From: Bosea sp. 29B
GTDB lineage: Bacteria; Pseudomonadota; Alphaproteobacteria; Rhizobiales; Beijerinckiaceae
Length of the DNA: 64,000 nt
Direction of reading: 5' to 3'
Assembly (NCBI RefSeq): GCF_902506165.1
Contig: NZ_LR733817.1
Coordinates: forward strand, 1,782,255-1,846,254
Shown here: positions 35,682 to 44,458 of the stretch, piece by piece
How positions within the stretch are numbered: the stretch's first letter is position 1
Layout of the letters: each line of letters begins with the position of its first letter
Notes under the pieces: model-generated
The model's input: the letters and a program-made list of their open reading frames with translations, nothing else
The model's database searches: none
Told to the model about the DNA's origin: nothing
Position numbers and translations under genes: made by a program

Positions 35682-35709
35682 TTGAACCTCGGCAACAACC
35701 GAGGTTCAA
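35682..35709 (+). promoter_or_regulatory. Perfect hairpin burying the ribosome site of the next gene
   Basis: TTGAACCTCGG (35682-35692) pairs perfectly with CCGAGGTTCAA (35699-35709) over 11 bp with a six-base loop. The right arm contains GAGGTT (35701-35706), the only ribosome site for the ATG at 35712, two bases past the stem. The stem should block translation until opened, for example by heat, a protein or a passing ribosome. It might instead serve as the metZ terminator. Confidence 0.65.
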
Positions 35710-35711
35710 CG

Positions 35712-36089
35712 ATGATCCGCAAGACCACCTGCAAGACCGCCTGCACCACCGCGCTTCTCGCCCTGCTCGCCACTCCGGTATTCGCTCAGAACGCCGCGCC
35801 TGCTTCTCCGGCGCCCGTCGAAAAACCGTCCTCGCCGGAACTGTCCGCCTGCAAGGCGACCGCGATGGCGGCGCTGACGACGCGCGAGCCCGAGATCAAG
35901 GACATCTATATCGACGAGGACGGGCTGACGATCGCTGTGGCCGAGACCAAGGTCGAGGATACCCCGGTGACGCGCATCATCATGGGCGAGGCCTATCTGA
36001 AGACCGACAAATCCGACAAGCCGCGCCGCTTCCTCTGCCTCATCGGCGAGAAGGGCAAGGTCCTGTTGACCTTCTTCACGCAGAGGTGA
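35712..36089 (+). CDS. Small exported protein of unknown function
   Basis: A 125-residue protein with a signal peptide (MIRKTTCKTACTTALLALLATPVFAQ, cleaved after AFAQ or VFA), a short Pro/Ala-rich linker, then a compact domain of about 85 residues starting at SPELSACKATAMAAL and containing two Cys residues (SACK and RFLCLIG) that could form a disulfide. I do not recognise the family. The ribosome site is held in an 11-bp hairpin. Its neighbours, metZ and a DUF2188 gene, give no functional clue. Confidence 0.75.
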   Translation: MIRKTTCKTACTTALLALLATPVFAQNAAPASPAPVEKPSSPELSACKATAMAALTTREPEIKDIYIDEDGLTIAVAETKVEDTPVTRIIMGEAYLKTDKSDKPRRFLCLIGEKGKVLLTFFTQR

Positions 36090-36099
36090 GAGGCGCCGG

Positions 36100-36345
36100 T
36101 CAGCCGCCGTCGACGATCCTTGTGTTCGGTCGGTCACGGCCATCGGCCAGCTCTTCGTGCCATTCGCCTTTGGCGTCCTGATAGACGATGCCATCGGTGA
36201 CACCGGGCCGCTTCTGGCGGGCAGCCGCCTTATTGGCTGCCTTGAGCGCCGCATCGTGCGAGCGAAAGGTTTCGGAGAGAGCTTCGCCGACCTTGTAGGC
36301 CCAGCCGCCATCGTGCTGGACGATCTCGTACTTCACCATGACCAT
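36100..36345 (-). CDS. DUF2188-domain protein
   Basis: An 81-residue protein with the DUF2188 pattern: YEIVQHDGGWAYKVGEALSETFRSHDAALKAANKAA. Members are small, widespread and of unknown function. The start at 36345 is set by GGAGG six bases upstream; a second in-frame ATG lies at 36339. It converges with the small exported-protein gene, ten bases away. Confidence 0.78.
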   Translation of the reverse strand: MVMVKYEIVQHDGGWAYKVGEALSETFRSHDAALKAANKAAARQKRPGVTDGIVYQDAKGEWHEELADGRDRPNTRIVDGG

Positions 36346-36449
36346 GAGCGTCCTCCATGGCTCACTGATCGAACCGACGGCATGCGCCCAAGGTTCCACC
36401 GGAGAGGAGGATAGCCCTGCCGCGCGAGCGGCGGAAGGGCCTGGCCGAC

Positions 36450-37283
36450 TCAGTCGCCGTTGCCGGTATCCGCGGCACGCAGTCCGTCCAGCACCGGCAT
36501 CGAGGTGATGTGGTAGCCGGCATCGATATGATGGATGTCGCCGGTGACGCCGCCGGACAGGTCCGAGAGATAATACAGCGCCGAGCCACCGATCTCGTCC
36601 AGCGTCACCGATTTGCGCAGTGGCGAGTTGGCGCGCTGCCAGGAATACATGGCGCGCGCATCCGAAATGCCAGCGCCGGCAAGCGTCCGCACCGGCCCGG
36701 GCGAGAGCGCATTCACACGGATGCCCTTCGGCCCGTAATCGGCAGCGAGATAGCGCATGCTGGCTTCGAGCGCCGCCTTGGCGACGCCCATGACATTGTA
36801 GTTCGGCATCACGCGGGTCGAGCCGCTATAGGTCAGCGTGATCATGCTGCCGCCCTGCGGCATGCGCTCGGCGGCGCGCTTCGCAGCTTCCGTGAACGAG
36901 AAACAGGAGATCACCATGGTGCGCGAGAAATTCTCGCGGGTGGTGTCGGCATAGAGCCCCTTGAGCTCGTTCTTGTCGGAGAAGCCGATGGCGTGGATCA
37001 GGAAATCGAGCGTGTTGCGCTCGGGATCGCCACCCCAGGCCTCGTCGATCGCGGCGAAGGCGGCATCGACCGTCGTGACGTCCTCGACATCGCAGGGGAT
37101 CACCAGCTTCGAGCCGATGCTCTCGGCCAGCGGCTTGACGCGCTTGCCGAGTGCATCGCCCTGATAGGTGAAGGCCATCTCGGCGCCATGCGCATGCAGG
37201 GTCCGGGCGATGCCCCAGGCGATCGAATTCTGGTTGGCGACGCCCATGACGAGGCCGCGCTTGTTGTGCATCAGGGGGAGCAT
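36450..37283 (-). CDS. fabI: Enoyl-[acyl-carrier-protein] reductase (NADH)
   Basis: A 277-residue short-chain-dehydrogenase-like enzyme for the last step of each fatty-acid elongation round. Hallmarks are GLVMGVANQNSIAWGIA at the N-terminus and the catalytic Tyr-x6-Lys in YNVMGVAKAAL, preceded by TLTYSGSTRVMPN. It is the triclosan-type target family. It follows vapC by 18 bases with only a weak ribosome site and no room for its own promoter, so it must be read from the vapBC or fab promoters upstream. Confidence 0.94.
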   Translation of the reverse strand: MLPLMHNKRGLVMGVANQNSIAWGIARTLHAHGAEMAFTYQGDALGKRVKPLAESIGSKLVIPCDVEDVTTVDAAFAAIDEAWGGDPERNTLDFLIHAIGFSDKNELKGLYADTTRENFSRTMVISCFSFTEAAKRAAERMPQGGSMITLTYSGSTRVMPNYNVMGVAKAALEASMRYLAADYGPKGIRVNALSPGPVRTLAGAGISDARAMYSWQRANSPLRKSVTLDEIGGSALYYLSDLSGGVTGDIHHIDAGYHITSMPVLDGLRAADTGNGD

Positions 37284-37301
37284 GTCTGGACTTTCACGTC
37301 A

Positions 37302-37709
37302 TCATTCGGCGAGCGCCGCGCGGAGGTCGGTTCGGCTGAAATCATGGCCGACGAACAGAATTGCTGCATTGCGCAGCGTCGTGGATGCATAAGCGAAGCA
37401 GTCGCCCATGTTCAATGCCGCAGGATGCCGGCCTTTGCCGAAGCGGGCGAAAGCTGCCAGCGCCGCATCGGCATGAGCGTCGCCAATGTCCTCGATAGCG
37501 ATCCGCGCACGTCCGACCAGGTCACGCACCTCGCCCAGAGCCTCGGCGACCGAGTAGTTGGCGATCCGCGCGATGGCGAGCGCCGTCTCGTAGATGGCGA
37601 CGGGCGACGTGAAGAAGGCCGCGTCGCTTTCCAGGCAATCAAGCACGCGGTCGGCCGAGGGCTCGCCAGCCATCACAGCGGTCAGAGCGGAAGCGTCGAC
37701 GAAAATCAT
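37302..37709 (-). CDS. vapC: VapC-like toxin, PIN-domain ribonuclease
   Basis: A 135-residue PIN-domain protein. The four acidic residues of the active site are visible: Asp5 (MIFVDASAL), Glu in YETALAI, Asp in NMGDCFAYA and Asp in [11 protein letters not shown]. VapC toxins cut tRNA or rRNA. The ATG at 37709 overlaps the antitoxin stop (ATGA), the standard toxin-antitoxin coupling. Active-site residues appear intact, so the module is probably functional. Confidence 0.9.
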   Translation of the reverse strand: MIFVDASALTAVMAGEPSADRVLDCLESDAAFFTSPVAIYETALAIARIANYSVAEALGEVRDLVGRARIAIEDIGDAHADAALAAFARFGKGRHPAALNMGDCFAYASTTLRNAAILFVGHDFSRTDLRAALAE

Positions 37710-37963
37710 TCGTCGCCCGACAGCCAATCGAAGAAGGCCTTGTCAGCTTTCAACCCGGTTTTGCCATGGGCCGCGACGCGCTCCTGAATGTCGCGGATGC
37801 GTTCACGTAACGGCCGCAGATCGACTGCTTCATCGTTCCGCTCGACGCGCGCCAGCTTTTCTTCCGCCGCCTTGCGGACGGCATCAGTCAACGTCGCGCC
37901 AGTTTTTGCCGCCAAAGCGCGCACGATGCGATCTGTCTCGGGATCACGAATATGAAACGCCAT
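37706..37963 (-). CDS. vapB: VapB-like antitoxin (Rv0623/PSK_trans_fac family)
   Basis: An 85-residue antitoxin. The N-terminus [32 protein letters not shown] forms the ribbon-helix-helix DNA-binding part of the Rv0623-like family; the C-terminal half, rich in charged helix ([16 protein letters not shown]), would wrap the toxin. A GGAG ribosome site precedes the ATG. A 31-base perfect palindrome just upstream is its likely operator. Confidence 0.88.
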   Translation of the reverse strand: MAFHIRDPETDRIVRALAAKTGATLTDAVRKAAEEKLARVERNDEAVDLRPLRERIRDIQERVAAHGKTGLKADKAFFDWLSGDE

Positions 37964-37972
37964 CAGATGCTC

Positions 37973-38003
37973 CGTCTAGACGATGCATATAATCGTCTAG
38001 ACG
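37973..38003 (-). promoter_or_regulatory. vapBC promoter and operator palindrome
   Basis: CGTCTAGACGAT (37973-37984) and ATCGTCTAGACG (37992-38003) form a perfect 12-bp inverted repeat around seven bases; each arm also contains the self-complementary CGTCTAGACG. Read leftward, GTGACA, 17 bases and TATATG give a plausible promoter, with the -10 in the palindrome's centre. This is the usual layout of an antitoxin-repressed promoter. Confidence 0.8.
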
Positions 38004-38015
38004 ACCTCTGTCACG

Positions 38016-38288
38016 TCAGAGGTGCTTCTTCACCGCCGCCGCGGTGTCCTTCGAGCTCGCCAGCGGCACGATCTCGAAACGGGCGAGATCGCCCCAGGCC
38101 AGCACCCATTCCTGCAGCATGGTGACGTCGTCGCACTGCATCACCTGGAAGCAGCGGGCAAAATCCGCCGAGATCCAGCTGTCGATATAGGTCAGGCCCT
38201 CCGGCATCATCCGGCCATGCTCATGGTAGCGGGCGTAGATCTCCTTCACCCGCGCCTGGTCGAAATGCTCGATCACCATGAAGAGCAT
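38016..38288 (-). CDS. DUF3303-like small protein
   Basis: A 90-residue protein starting MLFMVIEHFDQARVKEIYARYHEHGRMMPEGLTYIDSWIS, which resembles the DUF3303 family (ferredoxin-like, unknown function). It lies ten bases downstream of fabB on the same strand and is probably co-transcribed. ACCTCTG/CAGAGGT (38004-38023) forms a hairpin over its stop codon. Confidence 0.75.
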   Translation of the reverse strand: MLFMVIEHFDQARVKEIYARYHEHGRMMPEGLTYIDSWISADFARCFQVMQCDDVTMLQEWVLAWGDLARFEIVPLASSKDTAAAVKKHL

Positions 38289-38298
38289 GGCCCGCGCC

Positions 38299-39525
38299 TC
38301 AGGCTTCGAGCCGCTTCATCACGATGGTGGCGTTGGTGCCACCGAAGCCGAAGGAGTTGGAGAGCACGCAGCCGAGCCCGGCATTGTCGATGCGCTTGCG
38401 CACGATCGGCATGTCGGCGAAGGCCGGGTCAAGCTCCCCGATATGGGCGCTTTCGCAGACGAAATCATTGTTGAGCATCAGCAGCGAGTAGATTGCCTCC
38501 TGCACGCCGGTGGCGCCCAGCGAATGGCCGGTCAGCGACTTGGTCGCCGAGATCGGCGGGCTCTTCTCGCCGGCGCCGAAGACTTCGCGGATCGCCTCGA
38601 TCTCCTTGGCGTCGCCGACCGGGGTCGAGGTGCCGTGCGGGTTGATGTAGTCGATCTTGGCCTTCACGCCGTCGAGAGCCATGCGCATGCAGCGCACCGC
38701 GCCCTCGCCGGACGGGGCGACCATGTCGTAGCCATCCGAGGTCGCGCCATAGCCGACGATCTCGCCATAGATGCGGGCGCCGCGCGCCTTGGCGTGCTCG
38801 AGCTCCTCCAGCACGACGACGCCGGCGCCGCCGGCAATGACGAAGCCGTCGCGCTTCGCGTCATAGGCGCGCGAAGCCACTGCGGGGGTCTCGTTGAAGT
38901 CGGACGACATCGCGCCCATGCCGTCGAACAGCACGGAGAGCGTCCAGTCGAGCTCCTCGCAGCCGCCGGCGAAGATCACGTCCTGCTTGCCCCACTGGAT
39001 CAGCTCATAGGCATTGCCGATGCAATGATTCGAGGTCGCGCAGGCCGAGGAGATCGAATAGTTGACGCCCTTGATCTTGAACCAGGTGGCGAGCGTCGCC
39101 GAGGCGGTCGAGGACATGCCCTTGGGTACCGCGAACGGGCCGACCTTCTTGGACGAGCCGCTCTCGCGGGCCTTGTCATAGGCATCGATCAGCGCGCGCG
39201 TCGAGGGACCGCCCGAGCCCATGATGATGCCGGTGCGGTCATGGCTGATCTCTTTGTCCTCGAGACCGGCGTCGCGGATGGCCTGCTCCATCGCGACCTG
39301 GTTCCAGGCCGAGCCGCCGCCATGGAAACGCATCGCGCGGCGGTCGAGCACGGTCGCGGGATCGAGCGTGGGCGCGCCGGCGACGCGGCTGCGGAAGCCG
39401 TGTTCGGCGAAATCCTGGGCATAGGAGATGCCGGACTTGGCCTCGCGCAGCGAGGCCAGCACTTCCTGCGTATTGTTGCCGATGGACGAGACGATGCCCA
39501 TCCCGGTGACCACAACGCGTCTCAT
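38299..39525 (-). CDS. fabB: 3-oxoacyl-[acyl-carrier-protein] synthase I
   Basis: A 408-residue condensing enzyme for chain elongation, needed for unsaturated fatty acids together with FabA. The Cys-His-His triad is visible in [23 protein letters not shown] and [12 protein letters not shown]. The N-terminus [18 protein letters not shown] is standard. fabA lies 118 bases upstream on the same strand. FabB rather than FabF is favoured by length and the fabA neighbour. Confidence 0.94.
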   Translation of the reverse strand: MRRVVVTGMGIVSSIGNNTQEVLASLREAKSGISYAQDFAEHGFRSRVAGAPTLDPATVLDRRAMRFHGGGSAWNQVAMEQAIRDAGLEDKEISHDRTGIIMGSGGPSTRALIDAYDKARESGSSKKVGPFAVPKGMSSTASATLATWFKIKGVNYSISSACATSNHCIGNAYELIQWGKQDVIFAGGCEELDWTLSVLFDGMGAMSSDFNETPAVASRAYDAKRDGFVIAGGAGVVVLEELEHAKARGARIYGEIVGYGATSDGYDMVAPSGEGAVRCMRMALDGVKAKIDYINPHGTSTPVGDAKEIEAIREVFGAGEKSPPISATKSLTGHSLGATGVQEAIYSLLMLNNDFVCESAHIGELDPAFADMPIVRKRIDNAGLGCVLSNSFGFGGTNATIVMKRLEA

Positions 39526-39643
39526 GCTGCTTCTCCGGCTCTTTGGTGACGGGCCGGGAGGCCAACCCCGGACCTATGATAGATCGACACCCGCGCAAAT
39601 GGACCGCGCGGGCAGCGAAGGCAAGGCGTCGGGTTTATTTTGC

Positions 39644-40156
39644 TCAGGCTGCTTCGGGCTTGAACAGGCCGACGCGCATATCGGTGGTGGTATAGATACG
39701 CTTCCCATCCGCTTCGAGCCAGCCATCGGCGATGCCGAGGACGAGCTTGGACTTGAAGACGCGCTTGAAATCGACGCCGTAGACGACGTGCTTGACCGAG
39801 GGCAGCACCTGATCGGCGAACTTGACCTCGCCGACGCCGAGCGCGCGGCCGCGGCCCGGCAGGCCGAGCCAGCCGAGGAAGAAGCCGGTGAGCTGCCAGA
39901 GCGCATCGAGGCCGAGGCAGCCTGGCATCACCGGATCGCCCTTGAAGTGGCAGTCGAAGAACCAGAGATCCGGCCGGACGTCGAGCTCGGCGCGCACCAT
40001 GCCCTTGCCATGCTCGCCGCCGGTCTCGCTGATCTCGGCGATGCGGTCGAACATCAGCATCGGCGGCAGCGGCAGCTGCGCATTGCCCGGCCCGAAGAGT
40101 TCACCACGCCCGCAAGCGAGGATCTCCTCGTAGCTGAATGACGATTGCCGCTCCAT
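39644..40156 (-). CDS. fabA: 3-hydroxydecanoyl-[acyl-carrier-protein] dehydratase/isomerase
   Basis: A 170-residue hot-dog-fold enzyme that introduces the cis double bond in anaerobic-type unsaturated fatty-acid synthesis. The catalytic His is in [21 protein letters not shown] (given in part; His near 70, Asp near 84). The start at 40156 ([19 protein letters not shown]) matches FabA openings; longer in-frame sequence upstream has no such match. Divergent from irr, with a 229-base gap. Confidence 0.94.
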   Translation of the reverse strand: MERQSSFSYEEILACGRGELFGPGNAQLPLPPMLMFDRIAEISETGGEHGKGMVRAELDVRPDLWFFDCHFKGDPVMPGCLGLDALWQLTGFFLGWLGLPGRGRALGVGEVKFADQVLPSVKHVVYGVDFKRVFKSKLVLGIADGWLEADGKRIYTTTDMRVGLFKPEAA

Positions 40157-40385
40157 ATCCGACTTCACTCCATTCCGGCCGCCCGTTATCCGGTGGCCAA
40201 CTCCCGATGCAACGTGCCTAACACGGTGTCGCGGCGGAACGAAAGGGCGCAGGGGCGGTTGAACCGTGGAAGACCGAAGCCCGTTTCCCGCCGAGACGCC
40301 GCGCGCCAGTCTCTGAGAGGCGCCGCAATGCTTGCGGCTGGGCAGCCAAGGCCTTACATCGAATCTAAACGACGACGTCCCGATC

Positions 40386-40880
40386 ATGGGGACCGGTTTC
40401 ACGGAGACGACGCGCGGCATGGACGGCCTGACGCAGGACCAGGGCTACGGAGCGGACGCACGGCAGGGCTGCCCCTTCCATGATGTGCGCCAGAAGCTGC
40501 GCCGGGTGGGCCTGCGGCCGACGCGCCAGCGTGTCTCGCTCGGATGGCTGCTCTTCGCCAAGGGCGATCGGCACATCAGCGCCGAGATGCTCTATGAGGA
40601 AGCGATGAAGGCGCGCGTGCCGGTCTCGCTCGCGACGGTCTACAATACGCTGCACCAGTTCACGCAAGCTGGCCTGCTGCGCGAGCTCGCCATCGACGGC
40701 GCCAAGACCTTCTTCGACACCGACAATAGCGACCATCACCATTTCGTCGTCGATGGCGAGGACAAGGTCATCGACATCCCGGCCGCGGCGGTCGACGTCG
40801 CCGAATTGCCGCCGCCACCCCAGGGCTACGAGATCAGCCGGGTCGACGTCGTCGTCAGATTGCGCAAGATCGGCGGCTGA
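40386..40880 (+). CDS. irr: Irr, heme-responsive iron regulator (Fur family)
   Basis: A 164-residue Fur-family protein with features of Irr: the heme regulatory motif GCPFHDV (Cys29), winged-helix [14 protein letters not shown] and [13 protein letters not shown], and the His-rich SDHHHFVV heme site. In Bradyrhizobium Irr accumulates when iron and heme are low and represses heme and iron-storage genes; heme triggers its loss. Start at ATG 40386 puts Cys at the same number as in Bradyrhizobium; ATG 40419 is an alternative. Divergence from fabA is a recurrent arrangement in this order, as far as I recall. Confidence 0.93.
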   Translation: MGTGFTETTRGMDGLTQDQGYGADARQGCPFHDVRQKLRRVGLRPTRQRVSLGWLLFAKGDRHISAEMLYEEAMKARVPVSLATVYNTLHQFTQAGLLRELAIDGAKTFFDTDNSDHHHFVVDGEDKVIDIPAAAVDVAELPPPPQGYEISRVDVVVRLRKIGG

Positions 40881-40928
40881 GGCTTGCCACGGCGCGGGCG
40901 TGTTTGGGGCTTCCACCACAATCAGCGT

Positions 40929-41038
40929 GTCGTCCCGGACAAGCCGCGAAGCGGCGCCGATCCGGGATCCATTCCGGAGCCTTTCCGATAGAGGTTCCGG
41001 AATGGGTCCCGGGTCTCCATACGGTCGCCCGGGACGAC
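40929..41038. repeat. Cloverleaf palindromic repeat (type 2, copy 1)
   Basis: A 110-base element bounded by GTCGTCCCGG and CCGGGACGAC. Inside lie a small arm GCCGC/GCGGC (40943-40955) and a 20-bp central arm (40959-40978 with 40996-41015, two G-T pairs). A relative at 55479-55590 keeps the frame sequence but has a different central arm that still pairs. Confidence 0.85.
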
Positions 41039-41061
41039 CCGCGTACTTTAAATCACAGCCC

Positions 41062-41598
41062 CTACTGCACCGTTTCGTTGGGATAGACGCCCCAGAGCCG
41101 GTCCTGCTTGATATAGCCGGACATCTTGCTCACCGTGACGCGGCACCAGGCATTCTGGCATGACTGCACATTGGCGATGACGCCGGGCTCGAGGGTCGCC
41201 ACCACCGGCGCGCTCTCGCTGGTCGTCTCGCGCAGCGAGAAGGTCTCGCTCTTGTTCTTCGACCAGGGCGAGACCAGCACGGTGCGACGCCCCGAGAGCA
41301 GGCTGTGCAGCACCCAGCCCTCGGTGCCATCCGCATCGCGAACGCGGCGCCAGGTCTCGAATTCGGCGGTGATCTCGACCGGCAGGCCGGCGCGCTGGAA
41401 CACCCAGCTGGTGCGATGCTCCTTCGACGGCCCCTCGCGCAGATTGACCCGGTCCGACTTCAGGCTGACATAGCGCGGCAGCGGCAGGCCGGAGACCGGG
41501 CCGTTGGCGACCTCCTGGGCCGAGCCCGGCATCGCCAGCAGGGCCAGGCCCACCGCAACCAGAAGGCCGAGCGCACTGCGCATCGTCTGAACCGTCAT
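41062..41598 (-). CDS. Exported protein with bacterial SH3 domains
   Basis: A 178-residue exported protein. Start at 41598 after GGAGTGGGTAGG gives a signal peptide ending in AMPGSAQ. Two SH3-like repeats follow: VNLREGPSKEHRTSWVF (about residue 50) and ETFSLRETTSESAPVVATLEPG (about 120), each with the LREGPS/LRETTS opening, and a shared GWVLHSLLSGRR strand. Such domains bind cell-wall peptides. It converges with nothing obvious; the type 2 repeat lies just beyond its stop. Confidence 0.85.
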   Translation of the reverse strand: MTVQTMRSALGLLVAVGLALLAMPGSAQEVANGPVSGLPLPRYVSLKSDRVNLREGPSKEHRTSWVFQRAGLPVEITAEFETWRRVRDADGTEGWVLHSLLSGRRTVLVSPWSKNKSETFSLRETTSESAPVVATLEPGVIANVQSCQNAWCRVTVSKMSGYIKQDRLWGVYPNETVQ

Positions 41599-41839
41599 CC
41601 TACCCACTCCTCGCCTGCCCCGCTTCCGGCGCATTAGCGCCGAAGGGTCAGGTTGTGTTCCGCCGCAACGCTGCTAGAGAACGAAACGGCTGCCGACCGT
41701 CGAAACGGCCCGACTCAATTCCTGATGCGCCTCGGTTAATGGGGGGTTGAGGCGGAATGGCGACGCTGCGGCCACTGGTCGCGCCCGGCCGGGCGCAGCG
41801 CCGGCAGTATCGGAGCCTGAGGGGCATCAAGGAGCCGCC

Positions 41840-42835
41840 ATGACGAAGAAAAAGCCCCTGGTCGTCGTTACGCGCAAGCTGCCAGCCGTGGTCGAGACGC
41901 GCATGCGTGAGCTCTTCGACGCCAGACTCAATCTCGACGACACGCCGATGAGCCAGGCCGCTTTGGTCGAGGCGATGAAGACCGCCGACGTGCTGGTCCC
42001 GACCGTGACCGACAAGATCGACGCCGGGCTGATCGCCCAGGCCGGCGAGCAATTGCGCCTGATCGCCAATTTCGGCAACGGCGTCGACAATATCGACGTC
42101 GCCAGCGCGGTGCAGCGCGGCATCACCGTGACCAACACGCCGGGTGTGCTGACAGACGACACCGCCGACATGACGATGGCGCTGATCCTCGCCGTCGCCC
42201 GGCGTATCGCCGAGGGCGCCCGCATCATCACCGACGACGAATGGGCCGGCTGGTCGCCGAACTGGATGCTGGGGCGCCGCATCACCGGCAAGCGCCTCGG
42301 CATCGTCGGCATGGGCCGGATCGGCCAGGCGCTGGCCAAGCGCGCCGCCGCCTTCGGCCTCTCGATCCACTACCACAACCGCCGCCGGCTCGACTCGCGC
42401 ATCGAGGAAGCGCTCGACGCGACCTACTGGGATTCGCTCGACCAGATGCTGGCGCGCATGGACGTCGTCTCGGTCAACTGCCCGCACACGCCGGCGACCT
42501 ATCATCTGCTCTCGGCCCGCCGGCTCAAGCTGATGAAGCCCGACGCCATCCTGGTGAACACGGCGCGCGGCGAGATCGTCGACGAATCCGCGCTGTCGCG
42601 CATGCTGGAAGCCGGCGAACTCGCCGGCGCCGGCCTCGACGTGTTCGAGCACGAGCCGGCGGTCAACCCGCGCCTGCTCAAGCTCGCCCGCCAGCACCGT
42701 GTCGTCGTGCTGCCGCATATGGGCTCGGCCACCCATGAGGGCCGCGCCGACATGGGCGAGAAGGTCATCGTCAACATCAAGACCTTCATGGACGGGCATA
42801 AGCCGCCGGATCGCGTCCTGCCCAGCATGCTCTGA
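41840..42835 (+). CDS. D-isomer 2-hydroxyacid dehydrogenase (glyoxylate/hydroxypyruvate reductase-like)
   Basis: A 331-residue cytosolic NAD(P)-dependent dehydrogenase. Catalytic residues are visible: Arg in NTARGEIVDE, Glu in EHEPAVNP and His in LPHMGSATHEG; the nucleotide fold has GIVGMGRIGQALAKR. It probably reduces glyoxylate or hydroxypyruvate. Start at 41840 follows AAGGAG six bases upstream. The mild 2-residue variation in the family does not allow a choice between GyaR and GhrA/B types. Confidence 0.88.
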   Translation: MTKKKPLVVVTRKLPAVVETRMRELFDARLNLDDTPMSQAALVEAMKTADVLVPTVTDKIDAGLIAQAGEQLRLIANFGNGVDNIDVASAVQRGITVTNTPGVLTDDTADMTMALILAVARRIAEGARIITDDEWAGWSPNWMLGRRITGKRLGIVGMGRIGQALAKRAAAFGLSIHYHNRRRLDSRIEEALDATYWDSLDQMLARMDVVSVNCPHTPATYHLLSARRLKLMKPDAILVNTARGEIVDESALSRMLEAGELAGAGLDVFEHEPAVNPRLLKLARQHRVVVLPHMGSATHEGRADMGEKVIVNIKTFMDGHKPPDRVLPSML

Positions 42836-42973
42836 GACGTCTACCGGGACGGCCGCCTGACGCGACCGTCTGCGCTTCCGGTGCTCACGTACTGATGTAC
42901 GCTCCGCTCCGGTTCTCGAGGCCGCGCCAGTCGACTCGCCCCGGCGACGTCTGGCTCGCAACCAAATCATCGT

Positions 42974-43360
42974 TCACGCCGCCTCGGACCGCGCTCCGGG
43001 GCGGTAGCGGCATTCCGACAGGGCATCGAGCTCGCCAAGATCGGCTGCATGGCGGCGGCCCCAGTCGCACAGGGTCGCGATCACCGGGGCGAGGCTCTGG
43101 CCGAGTGGCGTCGCCGTATAATCGACGCGTATCGGCACCTGCGCGAAGACTTCGCGGCTGACGAGCCCGTGCTCCTCCATCTCGCGCAATTGCTGGATCA
43201 GCACCTTCTGGGTGATCGGCGGAATGCGCTTCTGCAGCTCCGAAAGGCGCTTGGGGCCGTCGAAGAGCTGGTACAGGATCACCGCCTTCCAGCGGCCGGA
43301 GATCACCTTGAGCGCCCGCTCGACCGGCAGCATCGGCAGGCGCTTCATCGGATCGGCCAT
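42974..43360 (-). CDS. HxlR-family transcriptional regulator
   Basis: A 128-residue MarR-like winged-helix regulator of the HxlR group: ALKVISGRWKAVILYQLFDGPKRLSELQKRI and ITQKVLIQQLREMEEHGLV. HxlR proteins often sense aldehydes, quinones or redox stress. Start at 43360 is set by GAGGTGAGC before the ATG. Divergent from the quinone-oxidoreductase gene with a palindrome between, so it likely controls that gene. Confidence 0.9.
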   Translation of the reverse strand: MADPMKRLPMLPVERALKVISGRWKAVILYQLFDGPKRLSELQKRIPPITQKVLIQQLREMEEHGLVSREVFAQVPIRVDYTATPLGQSLAPVIATLCDWGRRHAADLGELDALSECRYRPGARSEAA

Positions 43361-43369
43361 GCTCACCTC

Positions 43370-43388
43370 TTTGTCTGCTGCAAACAAA
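43370..43388. promoter_or_regulatory. Operator-like palindrome between hxlR-type and oxidoreductase genes
   Basis: TTTGTCTG (43370-43377) and CAAACAAA (43381-43388) pair at seven of eight positions around CTG. It sits ten bases before the regulator start and 75 before the oxidoreductase start. It is the best candidate for the HxlR binding site. Confidence 0.5.
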
Positions 43389-43462
43389 TCGGTGTGTAGT
43401 CACCGGCCGGCATCCTAGCCCAGAACGCAGCCCACGCTCATCCCCTTCGCGTGAGGCCTGCC

Positions 43463-44452
43463 ATGAAAGCCATCCAGTACAGCCGCTTCGGTGGCCCCGA
43501 CGTGCTCGAGATCGTCGAGATCGCGGCGCCCTCGCCCGGTCCCGGCGAGGTGCTGATCACGGTCGGCGCCGTCGGCGTCAACTTCTTCGAGGTGATGATG
43601 CGGCAGGACCGTTATGCGGTGACGCCGCCGCTGCCCTTCATTCCCGGCGTCGAGATCGCCGGCACGATCGCCGCGCTCGGCGAAGGCGTCACCAGCCTCT
43701 CGGTCGGCGACCGCGTCGCCGCTGCGCTCTATGTCGCCGGCGTGCCGAGCGGCGGCTATGCCGAACAGGTCGCGATCCGCGCCGACGTGGTCGTGCGCCT
43801 GCCGAACGAGATCTCCTTTGCGGCCGCCACGGCGCTGCAGGTCCAGGGGCTGACCGCGCTGCATCTGCTGCGCAGCCACCCGGCGGCGGGGAAGACTGTC
43901 CTGATCAGCGCCGCGGCCGGCGGCGTCGGCAGCTTGGTGGTCCAGCTGGCCAAGCGTGGCGGCGCCAGGCGGGTCATCGCCATGGCGAGCTCGGCCGAGA
44001 AATTGGCGCTGGCGCAGGAACTCGGGGCCGATGCCGGCGTCGACTATACGAAAGCCGATTGGCCCGAGCAGGTCCGCGCCCTGACCGACGGTGCGGGTCC
44101 CGATCTGGTCTTCGACGCATCCGGCGGCAACATCCCGGCGCAATGCCTCGCCTTGCTCGCGCCGTTCGGCCGGCTCGTGCTCTACGGTCCGCTGTCGCTC
44201 GCCGACTTCCGGCCGGATGCCGAGGCACTGAAGGCCCTGATCTTCGGCAACCGGACGATCGCCGGCTTCTCGCTGCTGCCCCATCTGGCGCCCGAGCGCC
44301 TCGCAAGCGAGCTCGGCGAGCTGTTCAGGCTGACGATCTCGGGCGAGCTGAGGCTGCTGCCTGGCCAAAGCTTTCCGCTGGCACAGGCGAGCGCCGCTCA
44401 TGCAGCGCTGGAAAGCCGGCAAACCGCCGGCAAGCTGGTGCTGCTGCCCTGA
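43463..44452 (+). CDS. Zinc-free quinone oxidoreductase (MDR family)
   Basis: A 329-residue protein of the quinone reductase group in the medium-chain dehydrogenase superfamily. MKAIQYSRFGGPDVLEIVE, the VGVNFFEVMMRQ strand, LQVQGLTALHLL and nucleotide motif ISAAAGGVGSLVVQLAK support this, and no zinc-binding Cys/His set is seen. It reduces quinones or enones with NADPH. Start at 43463; a GTG at 43451 is in frame but overlaps the likely ribosome site GTGAGG. Regulated probably by the divergent HxlR protein. Confidence 0.87.
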   Translation: MKAIQYSRFGGPDVLEIVEIAAPSPGPGEVLITVGAVGVNFFEVMMRQDRYAVTPPLPFIPGVEIAGTIAALGEGVTSLSVGDRVAAALYVAGVPSGGYAEQVAIRADVVVRLPNEISFAAATALQVQGLTALHLLRSHPAAGKTVLISAAAGGVGSLVVQLAKRGGARRVIAMASSAEKLALAQELGADAGVDYTKADWPEQVRALTDGAGPDLVFDASGGNIPAQCLALLAPFGRLVLYGPLSLADFRPDAEALKALIFGNRTIAGFSLLPHLAPERLASELGELFRLTISGELRLLPGQSFPLAQASAAHAALESRQTAGKLVLLP

Positions 44453-44458
44453 CGGGGC

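Noticed and set aside
32920..35709. A 929-codon leftward frame
   Set aside because: It covers ssuB-like, SRPBCC and metZ genes in antisense; those are clearly real on the plus strand.
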